10,781 bases of DNA. It comes from JBMYYR01 sp049609625. GTDB lineage: Bacteria; Bacteroidota; Bacteroidia; Flavobacteriales; CAJXXR01. Below, in pieces: positions 5,933 through 10,781 of this stretch; positions within the stretch are counted from its first letter, which is position 1, and every line of letters begins with the position of its first letter. A program made the translations under genes and the position numbers. The DNA lies in assembly GCA_049609625.1 (NCBI GenBank), contig JBMYYR010000061.1, forward strand, positions 1-10,781, read 5' to 3'. A model generated the notes under the pieces. That model was not told where the DNA came from, did not search any database, and worked only from the letters and a program-made list of their open reading frames with translations.

Positions 5933-7227
5933 CGGAGCTCGCTTAATGCCAAATCAACTGCTTTTGCAGTTTCTTCAAGTTGTTCGCTCGTGTGGCTTTG
6001 CGCAATAAATAAGGTTTCAAACGCCGATGGCGCAAAATAAATACCGCGTTTCAGAACGCCATGAAAGACTTTTTTAAAGCATTCTGCATCAGCAGCACAA
6101 GCTTCATCAAAATTCTGAACAGACTCCACTCCAAAGTGAAAGCTGAGCATAGATCCTTGTCTGTTAATGCAATAGGTTAATTGATGTTTTTTGAATACCT
6201 TATCGAGCAAATGATGTAGGTGTTCCGTTTTTTCATTGATTTCGTTGAATACGTTTGGATGTTCGTCCAAGGTTTTCAGCAAAGCATAGCCAGCTGCCAT
6301 AGCCATCGGATTTCCAGAAAGTGTTCCGGCTTGATAAACAGGACCTTCAGGAGCAATCATCGACATAATCTCTTTCTTTCCGCCAAAAGCTCCAACAGGC
6401 ATTCCGCCGCCAATCACTTTTCCTAAAGTTACTAAATCTGGCATCACATTAAAAAGCTGATGCGCACCACCTGAACTCAATCTAAAGCCTGTCATCACTT
6501 CATCAAAAATAAGGACAGTTCCATATTGATCGCAAAGTGCACGTAAGCCTTCAAGAAAACCTTCTTTTGGTGGAATACAACCCATATTTCCTGCCACAGG
6601 TTCAATGATAATGGCTGCAATTTCGTTTGGAAAAGATTCAAAAAGGGCTTTTACCGACTCCAAATCATTGTATTTTGCCAAAAGCGTATCTTGAGCCGTG
6701 CCTTTGGTTACACCTGGAGAATTGGGCTGACCTAAAGTAATAGCACCAGAACCAGCTTTTATTAAAAAAGCATCGGCATGACCGTGATAACAACCTTCAA
6801 ATTTGATGAATTTTTCTCGGTTGGTGTAAGCTCTCGCTAATCGAATTGCACTCATGCAGGCTTCCGTTCCCGAGTTCACCATACGGACTTTATCTACCGC
6901 AGGTAACATCTTGCAAATCAGCTCGGCGATATCAGTTTCTATTTCTGTTGGCGCACCAAAAGAGGTCGAGTTTTTAGCTGCCTGATGCAAAGCTTCGGTA
7001 ATGGGCGGAAAGGCATGACCCATAATCATTGGCCCCCAAGAACCAATATAGTCGATGTAATCCTTGTCATCAACATCGGTCAGGACAGAACCTTTCGCTT
7101 TTTTGAAAAAAACAGGCGTCCCTCCTACCGATTTAAAGGCTCGAACAGGCGAGTTGACTCCGCCCGGAATAAAAAGTTGTGCACGCTGAAAAAGTGCTTC
7201 GTGTTGAGCTGATTTAAAGCTTGTCAT
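5929..7227 (-). CDS. hemL: Glutamate-1-semialdehyde 2,1-aminomutase HemL
   Basis: HemL converts glutamate-1-semialdehyde to 5-aminolevulinate, using PLP, in the C5 route to heme. The 432 residues are the usual length. Visible motifs are FIPGGVNSPVRAF at 19-31, the PLP phosphate-binding MVNSGTEA at 117-124, CYHGHAD at 146-152, the cofactor-contacting FDEVMTGFR at 241-249, and TLGKVIGGGMPVGAFGG at 267-283 with Lys270 as the Schiff-base lysine. GTLSGNPMAMAAG (301-313) is also conserved. The reading frame is open upstream to 7323, but those 32 residues are Cys-rich, unlike the family, and lie inside hemB. The ATG at 7227 gives the standard N-terminus and overlaps the hemB stop as ATGA, so this start is preferred. 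The gene's own stop overlaps the GAF gene in the same way. It works one step ahead of HemB. Confidence 0.97.
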   Translation of the reverse strand: MTSFKSAQHEALFQRAQLFIPGGVNSPVRAFKSVGGTPVFFKKAKGSVLTDVDDKDYIDYIGSWGPMIMGHAFPPITEALHQAAKNSTSFGAPTEIETDIAELICKMLPAVDKVRMVNSGTEACMSAIRLARAYTNREKFIKFEGCYHGHADAFLIKAGSGAITLGQPNSPGVTKGTAQDTLLAKYNDLESVKALFESFPNEIAAIIIEPVAGNMGCIPPKEGFLEGLRALCDQYGTVLIFDEVMTGFRLSSGGAHQLFNVMPDLVTLGKVIGGGMPVGAFGGKKEIMSMIAPEGPVYQAGTLSGNPMAMAAGYALLKTLDEHPNVFNEINEKTEHLHHLLDKVFKKHQLTYCINRQGSMLSFHFGVESVQNFDEACAADAECFKKVFHGVLKRGIYFAPSAFETLFIAQSHTSEQLEETAKAVDLALSELR

Positions 7228-8213
7228 AATTTTTTTGTATAAAGTTTTTTGGCAATATCGAAAGCAAAATAACTGGCAATCAAATCGGCACCAGCACGTT
7301 TGAAGGCAATTAAGCTTTCCCAAACTGCTGCGTCTTCCTCAAGCCATTCATTAGCAACAGCGGCTTTTATCATGGCATATTCGCCAGAAACTTGATAAAC
7401 CGCTACTGGTTTTTTAGTCCATTCTTTGACTCTAAACACCATATCAAGATAAGGCATTCCGGGTTTTACCATCAAAATATCTGCACCTTCTTCCACATCA
7501 AGTTTTGTTTCTTGATAAGCTGAAAGGGCGTTCGCTGGATTCATTTGATAGGTGGCTTTGTCGCCAAATCCGGGAGCGGAATCTAAAGCATTTCGGAACG
7601 GGCCGTAAAAGGCGGAGGCATATTTCACAGCATAAGACATAATACCGACATTCGGAAATTGATGCTGTTCTAAAACCTCACGAAGTCGGGCAATTCTGCC
7701 ATCCATCATATCCGAAGGCGCTAACATATCGGCACCAGCCTGGGCGTGAGAAAGTCCCATTTTAGCTAAAACATCGACTGATTTATCATTTACAATCTCC
7801 TGATTTTCAACAATTCCATCATGACCAAAGCTCGAATAAGGATCGAGTGCCACATCGGTCATCAAATACATATCGGGCAAGCTTTTTTTGATGACTCGGA
7901 TACTTCTTTGCATCAAACCTTCAGGATTGTAAGCTTCTGTGCCTTTGTTGTCTTTTAGCTCATCTTCAACTTTCACAAACAACAACACCGAACGGATACC
8001 ATAGGTATAGGCTTCTTCTAAATGACTCAAAAGTTGGTCGATAGAATAGCGAAAATAGCCTGGCATTGAAGAAATTTCTTCCACCTTATTTTCGCCTTCA
8101 ACAACAAACACAGGAAGAATAAAATCGGAAGCCGAAAGCTGATGTTCTTGAACCAAAGCACGTATTGCGGCTGTATTCCGCAATCGCCTCGGACGTTGAT
8201 ATGGATGCGACAT
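7224..8213 (-). CDS. hemB: Delta-aminolevulinic acid dehydratase (porphobilinogen synthase) HemB
   Basis: HemB condenses two 5-aminolevulinate molecules to porphobilinogen in the cytoplasm. The 329 residues match the family. The two Schiff-base lysines are Lys197 in SYAVKYASAFYGPF (193-206) and Lys250 in ILMVKPGMPYLD (246-257). The N-terminal RPRRLR (7-12) and the product-site VYQVSGEYAM (272-281) are also present. The metal-site segment reads DVALDPYSSFGHDG (120-133), with Asp in place of the zinc-binding Cys triad, so this is a zinc-independent form that probably relies on Mg. It is the first gene of the compact minus-strand run and overlaps hemL by 4 bp. A candidate -7 element at 8234-8241 leaves a leader of only about 14 bases. 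Confidence 0.97.
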   Translation of the reverse strand: MSHPYQRPRRLRNTAAIRALVQEHQLSASDFILPVFVVEGENKVEEISSMPGYFRYSIDQLLSHLEEAYTYGIRSVLLFVKVEDELKDNKGTEAYNPEGLMQRSIRVIKKSLPDMYLMTDVALDPYSSFGHDGIVENQEIVNDKSVDVLAKMGLSHAQAGADMLAPSDMMDGRIARLREVLEQHQFPNVGIMSYAVKYASAFYGPFRNALDSAPGFGDKATYQMNPANALSAYQETKLDVEEGADILMVKPGMPYLDMVFRVKEWTKKPVAVYQVSGEYAMIKAAVANEWLEEDAAVWESLIAFKRAGADLIASYFAFDIAKKLYTKKL

Positions 8214-8233
8214 AACATTTGGTTTTGAGTCTG

Positions 8234-8241
8234 CAAATATA
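8234..8241 (-). promoter_or_regulatory. Candidate -7 element for hemB and the downstream run
   Basis: On the minus strand this reads TATATTTG, a full match to the Bacteroidota -7 consensus TAnnTTTG. It lies 20 bp upstream of the hemB start codon. I see no clear TTG at the expected -33 distance, so support rests on the -7 match and its position at the head of nine co-oriented genes. Confidence 0.5.
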
Positions 8242-8261
8242 CCAAATCTTATGATGTAGAC

Positions 8262-8406
8262 CTACTCTTTTTTAAGTAGCTCAAGTAACTGATTTGAGGC
8301 CTTCTTAGATTTTTCATAATACCAGCTCAACATTTCAAATTCGATTCCGATAAAATCAATACCTTTGCCCACCGAAAACTAATCGGTATTTATCCTTAAT
8401 CTTCAC
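8262..8406 (-). pseudogene. Possible frameshifted remnant of a small gene
   Basis: Two overlapping frames on the minus strand join into one protein-like sequence. The upstream frame starts at a GTG (8406) and reads MKIKDKYRLVFGG before going out of frame and stopping at 8356. The downstream frame is open from 8378 to a stop at 8262. From 8366 it reads KGIDFIGIEFEML, then SWYYEKSKKASNQ and LLELLKKE. Removing one base in the GGTGGGC run (about 8367-8373) would join them into a protein of about 47 residues. I do not recognise the family. There is no ATG, and the GTG is only 9 bp from the divergent ABC-F start, leaving little room for a promoter. A decayed gene, a chance reading frame or a sequencing error are all possible. 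Confidence 0.3.
8360..8367 (+). promoter_or_regulatory. Candidate -7 element for the ABC-F gene
   Basis: The plus strand reads TACCTTTG, matching the Bacteroidota TAnnTTTG consensus, 48 bp upstream of the ATG at 8416. No TTG sits at the usual -33 spacing. Together with 8234-8241 on the other strand it makes this 202-bp gap look like a divergent promoter region. Confidence 0.4.
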
Positions 8407-8415
8407 TTATTTGAT

Positions 8416-10035
8416 ATGATTTCAGTTAATAATCTTTCGCTTCAGTTTGGTAAACGTGTTCTTTTTGATGACGTTAATGTCAAGTTTACAAAATCGAATA
8501 CCTATGGTATTATTGGCGCAAATGGTGCCGGAAAATCGACTTTTCTGAAAATTCTTTCTGGAGAAATTGACCCAACCCGCGGACAGGTTAGCCTTGACCC
8601 AGGTATGCGTATGGCGGTTTTGAAACAAGATCACTTTGAGTTTGATGAATTTACGGTTTTGGATTCCGTGATGCTCGGCCATCGCCGTTTGTTTGAGGTA
8701 ATGAAAGAAAAAGATGCCTTGTATGCCAAACCAGATTTTAGCGAAGCTGATGGGATGCGAACTGCAGAATTGGAAACCGAATTTGCCGAAATGGATGGTT
8801 GGAACGCCGAAAGTGATGCCGCAACCTTACTTTCCAATCTTGGTGTGGAAGAAAGTTATCATTATCAATTGATGAAAGACGTTATTGGAAACATCAAAGT
8901 TCGAGTGCTTTTGGCTCAGGCTTTGTTCGGAAATCCTGATGTCTTATTGATGGATGAGCCAACCAATGATTTGGATGTGGAAACTATCGGATGGTTAGAG
9001 AATTTCTTGGCAGATTTCCAAAATACAGTCATTGTTATTTCTCACGATCGTCACTTTCTCGACAACGTTTGTACACATATTGTAGATATCGATTTCAAAA
9101 AAATATCCTTTTTTACTGGAAACTATTCCTTTTGGTATCAATCGAGTCAATTGGCAGCCCAACAACGTGCGCAGCAAAACAAAAAAGTGGAAGACAAACG
9201 AAAAGAATTACAAGAATTTATTTCGAGATTCTCCGCAAATGCCTCAAAATCAAAGCAAGCCACATCCAGAAAAAAGGTTTTAGAAAAATTGAATGTGGAT
9301 GAAATCAAGCCTTCATCACGACGTTATCCTGCCATTATTTTTGAGCAAGAGCGTGAAGCTGGCGATCAGATTTTGAATTTAGATGCTATTTCTTCCAGTT
9401 TTGAAGGAAAAACACAATATAAAGACCTTAATCTGAACGTCAATCGTGGAGATAAAATAGCTGTCTTATCTAAAAACGGTATGGCAATCAATGCCTTTTT
9501 TGAAACCCTTTCAGGCAATCAGAATCCTGAATCGGGCGAAGTGAAATGGGGTATTACAACCAAACAATCTTACTTGCCTGTTGACCACGGTCATTTTTTT
9601 AAAAGTGATGATAATTTAGTGGATTGGCTACGTCAATATTCAAAAGAAGGCGAAAAAGACGATGTATTTATCCGAGGGTTTTTAGGTAAAATGTTGTTTT
9701 CTGGAGAGGAAGTACTTAAATCGTGTTCTGTCCTTTCGGGTGGAGAAAAAGTACGCTGTATGTTGTCCAAGATGATGCTCGAACAATCAAATATTTTATT
9801 GTTTAACGACCCAACAAATCATCTGGATTTGGAATCTATCCAGGCACTAAACAACGGCATCAAAGCTTATAAAGGCACGGTAATTTTCAGTTCGCATGAC
9901 CACGAATTTATTCAAACCATCGCTAATCGAATCATCGAAATAGGACCAAATGGCATTTTAGATAAAATGATGACCTTTGATGAATATTTAGCTGATGGCA
10001 AAGTGAAAGAACAGCGTTTGGCTTTGTATAATTAA
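8416..10035 (+). CDS. ABC-F family ATPase, YbiT type, with degenerate second ATP site
   Basis: This 539-residue soluble protein has two ABC domains and no membrane segment. ABC-F proteins bind the ribosomal E site and ease stalled or difficult translation. Closest in pattern is E. coli YbiT (about 530 residues): the linker FISRFSANASKSKQATSR (268-285) matches it nearly word for word. Domain 1 has Walker A GANGAGKST (34-42), Q-loop Gln71, Walker B LLMDEPTNDLD (177-187) and His210. Its signature is degenerate, VIGNI at 156-160. Domain 2 has an intact signature LSGGE (440-444) and His494. Its Walker A reads SKNGMAINA (352-360), lacking the Lys and Ser/Thr, and its Walker B reads LLFNDPTNHLD (461-471), with Asn-Asp replacing Asp-Glu. 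One ATP site should thus be intact and the other impaired. An rRNA methyltransferase gene follows 13 bp later. Confidence 0.95.
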   Translation: MISVNNLSLQFGKRVLFDDVNVKFTKSNTYGIIGANGAGKSTFLKILSGEIDPTRGQVSLDPGMRMAVLKQDHFEFDEFTVLDSVMLGHRRLFEVMKEKDALYAKPDFSEADGMRTAELETEFAEMDGWNAESDAATLLSNLGVEESYHYQLMKDVIGNIKVRVLLAQALFGNPDVLLMDEPTNDLDVETIGWLENFLADFQNTVIVISHDRHFLDNVCTHIVDIDFKKISFFTGNYSFWYQSSQLAAQQRAQQNKKVEDKRKELQEFISRFSANASKSKQATSRKKVLEKLNVDEIKPSSRRYPAIIFEQEREAGDQILNLDAISSSFEGKTQYKDLNLNVNRGDKIAVLSKNGMAINAFFETLSGNQNPESGEVKWGITTKQSYLPVDHGHFFKSDDNLVDWLRQYSKEGEKDDVFIRGFLGKMLFSGEEVLKSCSVLSGGEKVRCMLSKMMLEQSNILLFNDPTNHLDLESIQALNNGIKAYKGTVIFSSHDHEFIQTIANRIIEIGPNGILDKMMTFDEYLADGKVKEQRLALYN

Positions 10036-10048
10036 AATTCTGAAACAC

Positions 10049-10781
10049 TTGGACACTTCCTTTACATTCAATCAGCAAGACTATACTATTGCCCGCTATC
10101 CAAAGACACAACAGCGGTCTCTGAGAGCTTGGCAAGCCTATCAATCTTTTATTTTGCAGCAAAATGAAGTCCAGAATACGGATTCTGTTCATGTTTTTAA
10201 TGACCGATTTGGATTTTGGAATTGTACTTTGGGTTATAAACAGGTTACAAGTATTTGGAATTACGCCAGTCAGAAAAAAGCTGTTGAGCAAAACCTGATC
10301 TCAAATGGTATTGAAGTCTCTAATCAGAACTTCGTTCAAGTTTTAGATCCACTTCCAAAACCTATTGAACTAGCTTTACTTTGTGTGCCAAAAAGTTTGG
10401 ATTTGTTTGAGCTTTTTCTTCAGCAAATTCACTTGCATTCAACTAAAGACACGAAAGTTTTTTGCGGTTTTATGACCAAACATTTTAGTCCGAAATTGTT
10501 GAAGCTTGCCGAAAACTATTTTACGGTTATTGAGCAAAGTTTAACGAAACAGAAATCTCGTTTTCTAATTTTATCTGAACCCAAAGCATTAGCTCGTGAG
10601 TTTAAAAACAAGCGTTGTATTGACTGGAAATCAGGCGAAACACCTTTACAACAATATTATGGTGTGTTTTCGGCTCATAAAATTGATCAAGGTTCTCAGT
10701 TTTTGATGGATAAGCTCAAACTCAATTTTGACGAACAGCAGATCTTAGATTTGGCTTCTGGTTCTGGCGTGTTTTCTTTGG
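10049..10781 (+). CDS. rlmG: RlmG/RsmC-type rRNA (guanine-N2) methyltransferase, N-terminal part (cut by right edge)
   Basis: The frame is open from 10007 to the window end; 244 codons remain from a TTG at 10049. The pattern follows E. coli RlmG, which makes m2G1835 in 23S rRNA. SLRAWQAYQSFILQQ (24-38) corresponds to its PLQAWEAADEYLLQQ, VFNDRFG (49-55) to ILNDAFG, and CVPKSLDLFELFL to its KVPKTL segment. These belong to the N-terminal domain, which resembles a methyltransferase fold without an SAM site. The catalytic domain begins near GVFSAHKIDQGSQFLM, and the SAM motif I appears as LDLASGSG (233-240), just before the edge. There is no ATG before residue 157 (FMTKHF), so a TTG, CTG or ATT start must be used; TTG gives the best-sized N-terminus. 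The related RsmC (16S rRNA) is the alternative. Close spacing to the ABC-F gene suggests a shared transcript. Confidence 0.8.
   Translation, partial: MDTSFTFNQQDYTIARYPKTQQRSLRAWQAYQSFILQQNEVQNTDSVHVFNDRFGFWNCTLGYKQVTSIWNYASQKKAVEQNLISNGIEVSNQNFVQVLDPLPKPIELALLCVPKSLDLFELFLQQIHLHSTKDTKVFCGFMTKHFSPKLLKLAENYFTVIEQSLTKQKSRFLILSEPKALAREFKNKRCIDWKSGETPLQQYYGVFSAHKIDQGSQFLMDKLKLNFDEQQILDLASGSGVFSL

Noticed and set aside
7228..7323. Upstream extension of hemL to an ATG at 7323
   Set aside because: The extra 32 residues are Cys-rich, lie fully inside hemB in another frame and do not resemble HemL. The ATGA overlap at 7224-7227 explains the true start.

Overview
The window looks like chromosomal DNA from a member of the Bacteroidota, most likely a flavobacterium. 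The DNA is AT-rich and Shine-Dalgarno sequences are essentially absent. Two candidate promoters carry the TAnnTTTG -7 element typical of this phylum. Small lipoproteins follow Bacteroidota patterns, and the HemB, HemL, flavodoxin and ABC-F proteins are all of kinds expected there. I see no rRNA, tRNA, CRISPR array, transposase, integrase or phage gene.

Layout. (1) Positions 1-734, minus strand: two tandem paralogous lipoprotein genes. The left one is cut by the window edge. Their first 130 bp, counted from the start codon, are almost identical (2 differences). (2) Positions 735-970: a 236-bp non-coding gap with one weak inverted repeat. (3) Positions 971-8213, minus strand: nine genes in a very compact run, read right to left as hemB, hemL, a GAF-domain protein related to free methionine-R-sulfoxide reductase, a small lipoprotein, a TetR-type regulator, a long-chain flavodoxin, a DUF1456 (YehS-like) protein, thiL, and an unrecognised polytopic membrane protein. 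Gaps range from 4-bp overlaps to 19 bp, so this could be one transcription unit driven from just upstream of hemB. (4) Positions 8214-8415: a divergent promoter region with a candidate -7 element on each strand. It also holds a protein-like short reading frame split by an apparent frameshift. (5) Positions 8416-10781, plus strand: an ABC-F ATPase of the YbiT type, followed 13 bp later by an RlmG/RsmC-type rRNA methyltransferase that runs off the right edge.

How the genes fit together. HemL and HemB catalyse successive steps of tetrapyrrole synthesis by the C5 route (glutamate-1-semialdehyde to 5-aminolevulinate to porphobilinogen). Flavodoxin is an FMN electron carrier, ThiL makes thiamine diphosphate, and the GAF protein may be redox-related. 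The minus-strand run therefore mixes cofactor and redox functions, with a TetR regulator translationally coupled to a lipoprotein. The plus-strand pair is ribosome-related.

I found no clear new multi-gene defence or mobile system. The observations most worth a second look are: the second nucleotide site of the ABC-F protein, where every degenerate motif falls in the same composite ATP site; the sharply bounded leader duplication in the tandem lipoproteins; the GAF protein that lacks one of the three fRMsr cysteines; and the split short reading frame between hemB and the ABC-F gene.
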